From positions 14,620,597 to 14,684,596 of the forward strand of contig CM030360.1 in the NCBI GenBank assembly GCA_017893485.1: a stretch of DNA of 64,000 nucleotides, given 5' to 3'. Below are positions 32,037 through 45,245 of the stretch, in pieces. The notes under the pieces were generated by a model. The model saw only the letters and a list, made by a program, of their open reading frames with translations, had not been told where the DNA came from and searched no databases. The position numbers and the translations under genes are program-made. Each line of letters begins with the position of its first letter. The stretch's first letter is position 1. This stretch comes from Hemerocallis citrina (taxonomy: Eukaryota > Streptophyta > Magnoliopsida > Asparagales > Asphodelaceae).

Positions 32037-35000
32037 GAGCTTATATGTTGCTCTACTACTTCTTTAGCCCAACTATATCTAAAACCCAATTGTTGTGCAT
32101 ATCCGGAGGATTTTGGCATACAGCTATAGCATCCTCAGTTCTCAGTGAACCCATTTTGGTCAAAAAAACATGCCAAGAAGACAATCAGGTGCATGAAATC
32201 AGCTTCACTAACAGTGAAAGAAAATGGGACCAAAAAACATGCCAAGAAGACAATCAGGTGCATGAAATCAGCTTCACTAACAGTGAAAGAAAATGGGGAT
32301 GCTAGCAGCATACTTAGTTTGGAAGTGAACCCATTTTTTTGTTAAAAAACCATGCCAAAGATTGCAATCAGGTTACTTTAACAGTTTCTGAAAATGAAAA
32401 TTTCCATTATCTGAGCTTATATGTTGCTCTACTACTTCTTTAGCCCAACTATATCTAAAACCCAATTGTTGTGCATATCCGGAGGATTTTGGCATACAGC
32501 TATAGCATCCTCAGTTCACAGTGAACCCATTTTGGTCAGAAAAACATGCCAAGAAGACAATCAGGTGCATGAAATCAGCTTCACTAACAGTGAAAGAGAA
32601 TGGGACCAAAAAACATGCCAAGAAGACAATCAGGTGCCTGAAATCAGCTTCACTAACAGTGAAAGAATATGGGGATGCTAGCAGCATACTTAGTTTGGAA
32701 GTGAACCCATTTTGTGTTAAAAAACCATGCCAAAGATTGCAATCAGGTTACTTTAACGGTATCTTAAAATGAAAATTTCCATTATCTGAGCTTATATGTT
32801 GCTCTACTACTTCTTTAGCCCAATTATATCTAAAACCCAATTGTTGTGCATATCCGGAGGATTTTGGCATACAGCTATAGCATCCTCAGTTCACAGTGAA
32901 CCCATTTTGGTCAAAAAAATATGGCAAGAAGACAATCAGGTGCATGAAATCAGCTTCACTAATAGTGAAAGAAAATGGGACCGAAAAACATGCCAAGAAG
33001 ACAATCAGGTGCATGAAATCAGCTTCACTAACAGTGAAAGAAAATGGGGATGCTAGCAGCATACTTAGTTTGGAAGTGAACCCATTTTGTGTTAAAAAAC
33101 CATGCCAAAGATTGCAATCAGGTTACTTTAACAGTATCTTAAAATGAAAATTTCCATTATCTGAGCTTATATGTTGCTCTACTACTTCTTTAGCCCAACT
33201 ATATCTAAAACCCAATTGTTATGCATATCCGGAGGATTTTGGCATACAGCTATAGCATCCTCAGTTCACAGTGAACCCATTTTGGTCAAAAAAACATGCC
33301 AAGAAGACAATCAAGTGCATGAAATCAGCTTCACGAACAGTGAAAGAAAATGGGACCAAAGAATATGCCAAGAAGACAATCAGGTGCATGAAATCAGCTT
33401 CACTAACAGTGAAAGAAAATGGGGATGCTAGCAGCATACTTAGTTTGGAAGTGAACCCATTTTGTGTTAAAAAACCATGCCAAAGATTGCAATCAGGTTA
33501 CTTTAACAGTATCTTAAAATGAAAATTTCCATTATTTGAGCTTATATGTTGCTCTACTACTTCTTTAGCCCAACTAAATCTAAAACCCAATTGTTGTGCA
33601 TATCTAGAGGATTTTGGCATACAGCTGTAGCATCCTCAGTTCACAGTGAACCCATTTTGGTCAAAAAAACATGCCAAGAAGACAATCAGGTGCATGAAAT
33701 CAGCTTCACTAACAGTGAAAGAAAATGGGGATGCTAGCAGCATACTTAGTTTGGAAGTGAACCCATTTTTGTTAAAAACCATGCCAAAGATTGCATTCAG
33801 GTTACTTTAACAGTATCTGAAAATGAAAATTTCCATTATCTGAGCTTATATGTTGCTCTACTACTTCTTTAGCCCAACTATATCTAAAACCCAATTGTTG
33901 TGCATATCCGGAGGATTTTGGCATACAGCTATAGCATCCTCAGTTCATAGTGAACCCATTTTGGTCAAAAAAACATGCCAAGAAGACAATCAGGTGCATG
34001 AAATCAGCTTCACTAACAGTGAAAGAAAATGGGACCAAAAAACATGCCAAGAAGACAATCAGGTGCATGAAATCAGCTTCACTAACAGTGAAAGAAAATG
34101 GGAATGCTAGCAGCATACTTAGTTTGGAAGTGAACCCATTTGTGTTAAAAAACCATGCCAAAGATTGCAATCAGGTTACTTTAACAGTATCTTAAAATGA
34201 AAATTTCCATTATCTGAGCTTATATGTTGCTCTACTACTTCTTTAGCCCAACTATATCTAAAACCCAATTGTTGTGCATATCCGGAGGATTTTGGCATAC
34301 AGCTATAGCATCCTCAGTTCACAGTGAACCCATTTTGGTCAAAAAAAACATGCCAAGAAGACAATCAGGTGCATGAAATCAGCTTCACTAACAGTGAAAG
34401 AAAATGGGACCAAAAAATATGCCAAGAAGACAATCAGGTGCATGAAATCAGCTTCACTAACAGTGACAGAAAATGGGGATGCTAGCAGCATACTTAGTTT
34501 GGAAGCGAACCCATTTTGTGTTAAAAAACCATGCCAAAGATTGCAATCAGGTTACTTTAACAGTATCTTAAAATGAAAATTTCCATTATCTGAGCTTATA
34601 TGTTGCTCTACTACTTCTTTAGCCCAACTATATGTAAAACCCAATTGTTGTGCATATCCGGAGGATTTTGGCATACAGCTATAGCATACTCAGTTCACAG
34701 TGAACCCATTTTGGTCAAAAAAACATGCCAAGAAGACAATCAGGTGCATGAAATCAGCTTCACTAACAGTGAAAGAAAATGGGACCAAAAAACATGCCAA
34801 GAAGACAATCAGGTGCATGAAATCAGCTTCACTAACAGTGAAAGAAAATGGGGATGCTAGCAGCATACTTAGTTTAGAAGTGAACCCATTTTTTGTTAAA
34901 AAACCATGCCAAAGATTGCAATCAGGTTACTTTAACCGTATCTGAAAATGAAAATTTCCATTATCTGAGCTTATATGTTGCTCTACTACTTCTTTAGCCC

Positions 35001-37145
35001 AACTATATCTAAAACCCAATTGTTGTGCATATCCGGAGGATTTTGGCATACAGCTATAGCATCCTCAGTTCACAGTGAACCCATTTTGGTCAAAAAAAAT
35101 GCCAAGAAGACAATCAGGTGCATGAAATCAGCTTCACTAACAGTGAAAGAAAATGGGACCAAAAAATATGCCAAGAAGACAATCAGGTGCATGAAATCAG
35201 CTTTACTAACAGTGAAAGAAAATGGGGATGCTAGCAGCATACTTAGTTTGGAAGTGAACCCATTTTGTGTTAAAAAAACATGCCAAAGATTGCAATCAGG
35301 TTATTTTAACATTATCTTAAAATGAAAATTTCCATTATCTGAGCTTATATGTTGCTCTACTACTTCTTTAGCCCAACTATATCTAAAACCCAATTGTTGT
35401 GCATATCCGGTGGATTTTGGCATACAGCTATAGCATCCTCAGTTCACAGTGAACCCATTTTGGTCAAAAAAACATGCCAAGAAGACAATCAGGTGCATGA
35501 AATCAGCTTCACTAACAGTGAAAAGAAAATGGGACCAAAAAATATGACAAGAAGACAATCAGGTGCATAAAATCAGCTTCACTAACAGTGAAAGAAAATG
35601 GGGATGCTAGCAGCATACTTAGTTTGGAAGTGAACCCATTTTGTGTTAAAAAACCATGCCAAAGATTGCAATCAGGTTACTTTAACAGTATCTTAAAATG
35701 AAAATTTCCATTATTTGAGCTTATATGTTGCTCTACTACTTCTTTAGCCCAACTAAATCTAAAACCCAATTGTTGTGCATATCTAGAGGATTTTGGCATA
35801 CAGCTGTAGCATCCTCAGTTCACAGTGAACCCATTTTGGTCAAAAAAACATGCCAAGAAGACAATCAGGTGCATGAAATCAGCTTCACTAACAGTGAAAG
35901 AAAATGGGGATGCTAGCAGCATACTTAGTTTGGAAGTGAACCCATTTTTTGTTAAAAACCATGCCAAAGATTGCATTCAGGTTACTTTAACAGTATCTGA
36001 AAATGAAAATTTCCATTATCTGAGCTTATATGTTGCTCTACTACTTCTTTAGCCCAACTATATCTAAAACCCAATTGTTGTGCATATCCGGAGGATTTTG
36101 GCATACAGCTATAGCATCCTCAGTTCATAGTGAACCCATTTTGGTCAAAAAAACATGCCAAGAAGACAATCAGGTGCATGAAATCAGCTTCACTAACAGT
36201 GAAGAAAATGGGACCAAAAAACATGCCAAGAAGACAATCAGGTGCATGAAATCAGCTTCACTAACAGTGAAAGAAAATGGGGATGCTAGCAGCATACTTA
36301 GTTTGGAAGTGAACCCATTTTGTGTTAAAAAACCATGCCAAAGATTGCAATCAGGTTACTTTAACAGTATCTTAAAATGAAAATTTCCATTATCTGAGCT
36401 TATAAGTTGCTCTACTACTTCTTTAGCCCAACTATATCTGAAACCCAATTGTTGTGCATATCCGGAGGATTTTGGCATACAGCTATAGCATCCTCAGTTC
36501 ACAGTGAACCCATTTTGGTCAAAAAAACATGCCAAGAAGACAATCAGGTGCATGAAATCAGCTTCACTAACAGTGAAAGAAAATGGGACCAAAAAATATG
36601 CCAAGAAGACAATCAGGTGCATGAAATCAGCTTCACTAACAGTGAAAGAAAATGGGGATGCTAGCAGCATACTTAGTTTGGAAGCGAACCCATTTTGTGT
36701 TAAAAAACCATGCCAAAGATTGCAATCAGGTTACTTTAACAGTATCTTAAAATGAAAATTTCCATTATCTGAGCTTATATGTTGCTCTACTACTTCTTTA
36801 GCCCAACTATATCTAAAACCGAATTGTTGTGCATATCCGGAGGATTTTGGCATACAGCTATAGCATCCTCAGTTCACAGTGAACCCATTTTGGTCAAAAA
36901 AAACATGCCAAGAAGACAATCAGGTGCATGAAATCAGCTTCACTAACAGTGTAAGAAAATGGGACCAAAAAAATATGCCAAGAAGACAATCAGGTGCATG
37001 AAATCAGCTTCACTAACAGTGAAAGAAATGGGGATGCTAGCAGCATACTTAGTTTGGAAGTGAACCCATTTGTGTTAAAAAACCATGCCAAAGATTGCAA
37101 TCAGGTTACTTTAACAGTATCTTAAAATGAAAATTTTCCATTATC

Positions 37146-40100
37146 TGAGCTTATATGTTGCTCTACTACTTCTTTAGCCCCAACTATATCTAAAACCCAA
37201 TTGTTGTGCATATCCGGAGGATTTTGGCATACAGCTATAGCATCCTCAGTTCACAGTGAACCCATTTTGGTCAAAAAAACATGCCAAGGAGACAATCAGG
37301 TGCATGAAATCAGCTTCACTAACAGTGAAAGAAAATGGGACCAAAAAACATGCCAAGAAGACAATCAGGTGCATGAAATCAGCTTCACTAACAGTGAAAG
37401 AAAATGGGGATGCTAGCAGCTTACTTAGTTTGGAAGTGAACCCATTTTGTATTAAAAAACCATGCCAAAGATTGCAATCAGGTTACTTTAACAGTATCTT
37501 AAAATGAAAATTTCCATTATCTGAGCTTATATGTTGCTCTACTACTTATTTAGCCAACTATATCTAAACCCCAATTGTTGTGCATATCCGAAGGATTTTG
37601 GCATACAGCTATAGCATCCTCAGTTCACAGTGAACCCATTTTGGTCAAAAAAACAGGGCAAGAAGACAATCAGGTGCATGAAATCAGCTTCACTAACAGT
37701 GAAAGAAAATGGGACCAAAAAACATGCCAAGAAGACAATCAGGTGCATGAATCAGCTTCACTAACAGTGAAAGAAAATGGGGATGCTAGCAGCATACTTA
37801 GTTTGGAAGTGAACCCATTTTGTGTTAAAAAACCATGCCAAAGATTGCAATCAGGTTACTTTAACAGTATCTTAAAATGAAAATTTCCATTATCTGAGCT
37901 TATATGTTGCTCTACTACTTCTTTAGCCCAACTAAATCTAAAACCCAATTGTTGTGCATATCTGGAGGATTTTGGCATACACTTATAGCATCCTCAGTCC
38001 ACAGTGAACCCATTTTGGTCAAAAAAATATGCCAAGAAGACAATCAGGTGCATGAAATCAGCTTCACTAACAGTGAAAGAAAAGGGGGATGCTAGCAGCA
38101 TACTTAGTTTGGACGTGAACCCTTTTTTTGTTAAAAAACCATGCCAAAGATTGCAATCAGGTTACTTTAACAGTATCTGAAAATGAAAATTTCCATTATC
38201 TGAGCTTATATGTTGCTCTACTACTTCTTTAGCCCAACTATATCTAAAACCCAATTGTTGTGCATATCCGGAGATTTTGGCATACAGCTATAGCATCCTC
38301 AGTTCACAGTGAACCCATTTTGGTCAAAAAAACATGCCAAGAAGACAATCAGGTGCATGAAATCAGCTTCACTAACAGTGAAAGAAAATGGGACCAAAAA
38401 CATGCCAAGAGGACAATCAGCTGCATGAATCAGCTTCACTAACAGTGAAAGAAAATGGGGATGCTAGCAGCATACTTAGTTTGGAAGTGAACCCATTTTG
38501 TGTTAAAAAACCATGCCAAAGATTGCAATCAGGATACTTTAACAGTATCTTAAAATGAAAATTTCCATTATCTGAGCTTATATGTTGCTCTACTACTTCT
38601 TTAGCCCAACTATATCTAAAACCCAATTGTTGTGCATATCCGGAGGATTTTGGCATACAGCTATAGCATCCTCAGTTCACAGTGAACCCATTTTGGTCAA
38701 AAAAACATGCCAAGAAGACAATCAGGTGCATGAAATCAGCTTCACTAACAGTGAAAGAAAAATGGGACCAAAAAACATGCCAAGAAGACAATCAGGTGCA
38801 TGAAATCAGCTTCACTAACAGTGAAAGAAAATGGGGATGCTAGCAGCATACTTAGTTTGGAAGTGAACCCATTTTTTGTAAAAAACCATGCCAAAGATTG
38901 CAATCAGGTTACTTTAACAGTATCTGAAATGAAAATTTCCATTATCTGAGCTTATAGTTGCTCTACTACTTCTTTAGCCCAACTATATCTAAAACCCAAT
39001 TGTTGTGCATATCCGGAGGATTTTGGCATACAGCTATAGCATCCTCAGTTCACAGTGAACCCATTTTGGTCAGAAAAACATGCCAAGAAGACAATCAGGT
39101 GCATGAAATCAGCTTCACTAACAGTGAAAGAGAATGGGACAAAAAACATGCCAAGAAGACAATCAGGTGCCTGAAATCAGCTTCACTAACAGTGAAAGAA
39201 TATGGGGATGCTAGCAGCATACTTAGTTTGGAAGTGAAACTCATTTTGTGTTAAAAAACCATGCCAAAGATTGCAATCAGGTTACTTTAACGGTATCTTA
39301 AAATGAAAATTTCCATTATCTGAGCTTTATATGTTGCTCTATACTTCTTTAGCCCAACTATATCTAAAACCCAATTGTTGTGCATATGCGGAGGATTTTG
39401 GCATACCAGCTATAGCATCCTCAGTTCACAGTGAACCCATTTTGGTCAAAAAAATATGGCAAGAAGACAATCAGGTGCATGAAATCAGCTTCACTAACAG
39501 TGAAAGAAATGGGACCAAAAAACATGCCAAGAAGACAATCAGGTGCATGAAATCAGCTTCACAAACAGTGAAAGAAAATGGGATGCTAGCAGCATACTTA
39601 GTTTGGAAGTGAACCCATTTTGTGTTAAAAAACCATGCCAAGATTGCAATCAGGTTACTTTAACAGTATCTTAAAATGAAAATTTCCATTATCTGAGCTT
39701 ATATGTTGCCTCTACTACTTCTTTAGCCCCAACTATATCTAAAACCCCAATTGTTGTGCATATCCGGAGGATTTTGGCATACAGCTATAGCATCCTCAGT
39801 TCACAGTGAACCCATTTTTGGTCAAAAAAAACATGCCAAGAAGACAATCACGTGCATGAAATCAGCTTCACTAACAGTGAAAGAAAATGGGACCAAAAAA
39901 TATGCCAAGAAGACAATCAGGTGCATGAAATCAGCTTCACTAACAGTGAAAGAAAATGGGGATGCTAGCAGCATACTTAGTTTGGGAAGTGAACCCATTT
40001 TGTGTTAAAACCATGCCAAGATTGCATCAGGTTACTTTAACAGGTATCTTAAAATGAAAATTTCCCATTAGTTGTGCTTATATATTGCTCTACTACTTCT

Positions 40101-42378
40101 TTAGCCCAACTAAATCTAAAACCAATGGTTGTGCATATCTCGAGGATTTTGGCATACAGCTGTAGCATCCTCAGTTCACAGTGAACCCATTTTGGTCAAA
40201 AAAACTGCCAAGAAGACAATCAGGTGCATGAAATCAGCTTCACTAGCAGTGAAAGAAAATGGGGATGCTAGCAGCATACTTAGTTGGAAGTGAACCCATT
40301 TTTTTGTTAAAAACCATGCAAAGATTGCATTCAGGTTACTTTTAACAGTATCTGAAAATGAAAATTTCCATTATCTGAGCTTATATGTGCTCTACTACTT
40401 CTTTAGCCCAACTATATCTAAAACCCCAATTGTTGTGCATATCCGGAGGATTTTGGCATACAGCTATAGCATCCTCAGTTCATAGTGACCCATTTGGTCA
40501 AAAAAACATCGCCAAGAAGACAATCAGGTGCATGAAATCAGCTCACTAACAGTGAAAGAAAATGGGGATGCTAGGCAGCATACTTAGTTTGGAAGTGAAC
40601 CCATTTGTGTTAAAAAACCATGCCAAAGATTGCAATCAGGTTACTTTAACGTATCTTATAATGAAAATTTCCATTATCTGAGCTTATAAGTTGCTCTACT
40701 ACTTCTTTAGCCCAACTATATCTAAAACCCAATTGTTGTGCATATCCGGAGGATTTTGGCATACACTATAGCATCCTCAGTTCACAGTGAACCCATTTTG
40801 GTCAAAAAAACATGCAATCAAGAAGACAATCAGGTGCATGAAATCAGCTTCACTAACAGTGAAAGAAAATGGGACCAAAAAAATATGCCAAGAAGACAAT
40901 CAGGTGCATGAAATCAGCTTCACTAAAGTGAAAGAAAATGGGGATGCTAGCAGCATACTTAGTTTGGAAGCGAACCCTTTTTGTGTTAAAAAAACCATGC
41001 CAAAATTGCAATCAGGTTACTTTAACAGTATCTTAAAATGAAAATTTCCATTATCTGAGCTTATACTGTTGCTCTACTACTTCTTTAGCCCAACTATATG
41101 TAAAACCCAAGTTGTTGGCATATCCGGAGGATTTTGGCATACAGCTATAGCATCCTCAGTTCACAGTGAACCCATTTTGGTCAAAAAAACATGCCAAGAA
41201 GACAATCAGGCTGCATGAAATCAGCTTCACTAACAGTGAAAGAAAATGGGACCAAAAAACAGGCCAAGAAGACAATCAGGTGCATGAAATCAGCTTCACT
41301 AACAGTGAAAGAAAATGGGGATGCTAGCAGCATACTTAGTTGGAAGTGAACCCATTTTTTGTTAAAAAACCATGCAAAGATTGCAATCAGGTTACTTTAA
41401 ACCGGTATCTGAAAAGAAATATTTCCATTATCTGAGCTTATATTGTTGCTCTACTACTTCTTTAGCCCAACTATATCTAAAACCCAATTGTTTGTGCATA
41501 TCCGGAGGATTTTGGCATACAGCTATAGCATCCTCAGTTCACAGTGAACCCATTTTGGTCAAAAAAACATGCAAGAAGACAATCAGGTGCATGAAATCAG
41601 CTTCACTACAGTGAAAGAAAATGGGACAAAAAATATGCCAAGAAGACAATCAGGTGCATGAAATCAGCTTTACTAACAGTGAAAGAAAATGGGATGCTAG
41701 CAGCATACTTAGTTTGGAAAGTGAACCCATTTTGTGTTAAAAAAACATGCCAAAGATTGCATCAGGTTACTTTAACAGTATCTTAAAATGAAAATTTCAT
41801 TATCTGAGCTTATTATGTTGCTCTACTACTTCTTTAGCCCAACTATATCTAAAACCCAATTGTTGTGCATATCCCAGGAGGATTTTGGCATACCAGCTAT
41901 AGCATCCTCAGGTTCACAGTGAACCCATTTTGGTCAAAAAAACATGCAAGAAGACAATCAGGTGCATGAAATCAGCTTCACTAACAGTGAAAGAAAATGG
42001 ACCAAAAAAACATGCCAGAGAGACAATCAGGTGCATAAAATCCGCTTCACTAACAGTGAAAGAAAATGGGGATGCTAGCAGCATACTTAGTTTGGAAGTT
42101 GAACCCAGTTTTGTGTTAAAAAACCATGCCAAAGATTTGCAATCAGGTTACTTTAAAGTATCTTTAAATGAAAATTACCATCTAGTTGTGCTTATATATT
42201 GCTCTACTACTTCTTTAGCCCAACTAAATCTAAAACCCAATTGTTTGTGCATATCTAGAGGATTTTGGCATACAGCTATAGCATCCTCAGTTCACAGTGA
42301 ACCCATTTGGTCAAAAAACATGCCAAGAAGACAATCAGGTGCATGAAATCAGCTTCACTAACAGTGAAAGAAAATGGG
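37146..42378. repeat. Higher-order repeat block C, indel-rich copy of about 30.2-35.9 kb
   Basis: Unit variants repeat in order at an offset of about 6.9 kb falling to 6.5 kb. For example 'aaaacatgccaaggagac' is at 37278 and 30361, 'ggtcagaaaaacatgcc' at 39068 and 32535, 'aaatatggcaagaag' at 39452 and 32917, and 'actatatgtaaaaccc' at 41093 and 34628. One unit (30981) has no counterpart. Unlike blocks A and B this copy has frequent one-base insertions and deletions, many in homopolymers, which looks like uncorrected sequencing error. Confidence 0.75.
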
Positions 42379-42878
42379 NNNNNNNNNNNNNNNNNNNNNN
42401 NNNNNNNNNNNNNNNNNNNNNNNNNNNNNNNNNNNNNNNNNNNNNNNNNNNNNNNNNNNNNNNNNNNNNNNNNNNNNNNNNNNNNNNNNNNNNNNNNNNN
42501 NNNNNNNNNNNNNNNNNNNNNNNNNNNNNNNNNNNNNNNNNNNNNNNNNNNNNNNNNNNNNNNNNNNNNNNNNNNNNNNNNNNNNNNNNNNNNNNNNNNN
42601 NNNNNNNNNNNNNNNNNNNNNNNNNNNNNNNNNNNNNNNNNNNNNNNNNNNNNNNNNNNNNNNNNNNNNNNNNNNNNNNNNNNNNNNNNNNNNNNNNNNN
42701 NNNNNNNNNNNNNNNNNNNNNNNNNNNNNNNNNNNNNNNNNNNNNNNNNNNNNNNNNNNNNNNNNNNNNNNNNNNNNNNNNNNNNNNNNNNNNNNNNNNN
42801 NNNNNNNNNNNNNNNNNNNNNNNNNNNNNNNNNNNNNNNNNNNNNNNNNNNNNNNNNNNNNNNNNNNNNNNNNNNNNN
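42379..42878. other. Assembly gap of exactly 500 N
   Basis: There are 500 consecutive undetermined bases. The round number indicates a placeholder, not a measured length. The left side is satellite array and the right side is a Copia-type internal region, so at least the array's right edge, the CACTA far end and the rest of the Copia element could be missing here. Open frames that cross it are meaningless. Confidence 0.98.
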
Positions 42879-43975
42879 AAACACCATGAATTTAGCATGC
42901 CACGATAGTGTGGACGTATACAAATTCAATATTTGTTCAAGTAGATTTTTCCTATTAATTTTACTATCATGTCAACACAACTTTATGACAAATAAAATTA
43001 ATCTGTTGGTCTTGCTCTGGTCCTACAAATAATAGCAGTGACTCCGATGGGGAGGATACCATTATTTGTATCTAAGTGTATACGATTGCTTAATACTAAG
43101 TCCATTATCTTGTATTGAGTTCCTTCAGATGGAGAAGTGAACACATACTAGGTAACTTTCTACAATTATCCCTAAGGAAGTTTGTACTGGTGATCCATAA
43201 TTATACTCATCCGATATGGAGGAAAGCACTAAAGCCAACACGCAAGTATAATTATATCACCTACAAACCAGCAATGGAGACCGTGGGATTCATGTTAAAT
43301 GAATTCCCTCTCCCACTTAGTTATTTAACAACGAGGGTTTTTCTACTAGTTAATTTATGTCCATGTTGTCCATTATTAATGTGATCCTAGTTTTTCAAAA
43401 AAATCACAAAATAATAAACATGCATAATCAGAATAAGCAATAATGGCAATAAATTTGAAAATAAATATCCAACTATTATGGCCATCTTTCCTGATTCTTC
43501 CCCGACTGTGCGAATCCTAAATCTGACCCTGCGCAGAGTTATTCGGATTTTTTTTTTAAGGTTTGGCTGCCGATTTCTTCATCGAAAACCATCTGTCGAT
43601 CTCCGGACTGCCTAAAAACAACATCTCCTCCGGCGTCAGAAACAGCCACCACCGCCATCACGATCGATCGAAGGAAAAAAAGAAAAAAAAAATTAAAATT
43701 ACATCAATCCTATCCCTCCCGAAGGAGTTCACACATAATCTAGATTGAAAAATTAAAATTATAAGCACGATCAACCCTCGTGATATTAATTACATCCACA
43801 AAACAACAACAACACAAACAAAACATGCATTGGACCATAAAAGTTGGATCTAAGATGCCTGCAAAACCGAGTTAGAACAGATCTACATCTACCGACTATC
43901 ATACAACGCAAGTTTTATTGGACAACATGGATGTAACAATCAATATGCAGATCCAATACCGGCTTTGATACCATT
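42879..43975 (-). mobile_element. Internal region of a minus-strand Copia-type element
   Basis: This lies directly 3' of the primer-binding site on the minus strand. No gag or pol frame longer than about 60 residues is readable on that strand, so this is either a long leader or the body of a non-autonomous (LARD-like) element. On the minus strand it contains 'taagtgggagaggga', similar to the purine tracts of Copia elements. The left side is cut by the gap. Confidence 0.5.
43962..43973 (-). promoter_or_regulatory. Primer-binding site, initiator tRNA-Met type
   Basis: On the minus strand TGGTATCAAAGC begins two bases after the LTR end. It differs by one base from TGGTATCAGAGC, the usual plant Copia primer site complementary to initiator tRNA-Met. 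It fixes the orientation and the LTR edge. Confidence 0.8.
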
Positions 43976-45245
43976 TGATGGAACTGCGATGATTCCCAGG
44001 ACCACGGATTGGTGTGCGTATCGATCGTAAAAGCTTAACAGATTTAATACGTGATCTAACCCTTTATAGCGGAAACTAGGGTTCACGAATTATACCTGCA
44101 ATGAGAAGAAGACGATAGTTTCTAGCAACTTCGAGCCGTCAGCGACCCCAAGATCTTCTGCACGTATTCCTTCCTCGGGTTGGACGTCGGGTGGGCGACG
44201 GTCTCCCAACCTTTCTTCTCCTTGGCTGACCTCTCTTTCTCTCCTTACGTGAATCACGAATTTAGAGAAAACTTCTTATCTTTGATAATGATATGACGGC
44301 CAGAGAATAGAGGATATATATAAGGCTACGGCAGGGACCATGAGGAGAAATTAGGGTTAGGTCTCCTAACGAATCTGGGTATCCCGTGTTCAGCCCGAAC
44401 ACACAACCCAGGCCCATTAACAATAGCTCCGTCCACTAAAGAGTTATTGTTGCACTACCTTCCTAATCCCAAATTATATTTATGGGCTCCTTTTATTATA
44501 TGCTCGTTCAGCTCCCCATGTTAAGATATCGAATGTCCGTCGATCAAATTAAGTTACTGACAACTATATTGATCAACATCTTTTATCCTTAAGTAGTACC
44601 ACTCAACTTTATTTGTCATGTCGGATGTAATCCACCTGCAGGATTTACATGACAATCCTTATGAGCTCCTTAAGGGGACATCATCAACCCGACGTATCGG
44701 GACATGGATTCCTTTTACAATCAACAACCCATCATACATACAATGCTATTACCCAATTCATAGAGGTTGTTGATCCATAATGAATCTCACTCTTTTATGA
44801 GTCAAAGTAATGCACACTGCATATACATGTCTGTTATTATATCTGGATTAAGAGCATAAGCATCCATAATAACAGAGGTATTTGTTCTCTTTTGTAGTCA
44901 GTACAAAGAGAACAACCTCAAGTGGTCCTGCTCAATATACACAAAGTGTACTAGTGTAAACCTATAGTCAAGATAGACTAATACCAGATTACACTACAAC
45001 CTTTCCAATGGATTGTCCAAGTCCGTCTAGGTTGTGAACTATTTATATATTCCATAGGAAACTGATAATATGATCTTCTATGTGTCACCTCACACCATAT
45101 TATCAACCTTATAGAATATCAGACACTTGCATTAATATTATAATAAACACAATATGCAAATATATGCCCATATGATTCTCATTCAAAAAAAAATAAGGAA
45201 ATAAAGTTAATACAAAAGTGATGCTTTCAGTATATAACCCTAACA
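43976..45245 (-). mobile_element. Copia-type 5' LTR (1270 bp)
   Basis: On the minus strand the LTR begins TGTTAGGGTTATATAC and ends TTCCATCA, immediately before the primer-binding site. It interrupts a + strand Gypsy pol: the reverse-transcriptase reading starts at 45246 mid-domain. No second LTR is visible; it would be left of the gap. The interior is AT-rich with no coding sequence. Because only one flank is visible, the five-base target duplication (expected to be CTGTG, 45246-45250) cannot be confirmed. Confidence 0.75.

Larger units (their letters stand above)
15781..42378. repeat. Satellite array, 375/306-bp units, about 74 copies, runs into gap
   Basis: The anchor word 'gagcttatatgttgctcta' recurs from about 15915 to 42190, normally every 375 bp and sometimes every 304-309 bp. 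The short form lacks one copy of a 69-bp internal segment ('accaaaaaacatgccaagaa' to 'gaaagaaaatggg'). The first two or three units (15781-16530) are the most diverged, as expected at an array edge. Most later units differ by only a few bases. Every unit has stops in both main forward frames, so the many 83- and 86-residue open frames are by-products. The array stops at the N gap, so its right edge is unknown. I do not recognise the family. Confidence 0.97.

Noticed and set aside
16232..41614. Dozens of open frames of 83-86 residues (MNPFWSK... and MLLYYF...) as a gene family
   Set aside because: They are two overlapping frames of the same satellite unit, each closed by a stop in every unit, with no plausible promoter, domain or splice structure. 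Repetition follows from the 3n unit length.
15781..42378. CRISPR-like array
   Set aside because: Units are long and near-identical throughout, with no unique spacers, and the DNA is from a plant.
42276..43032. Long open frames across the N run
   Set aside because: They consist almost wholly of undetermined bases.
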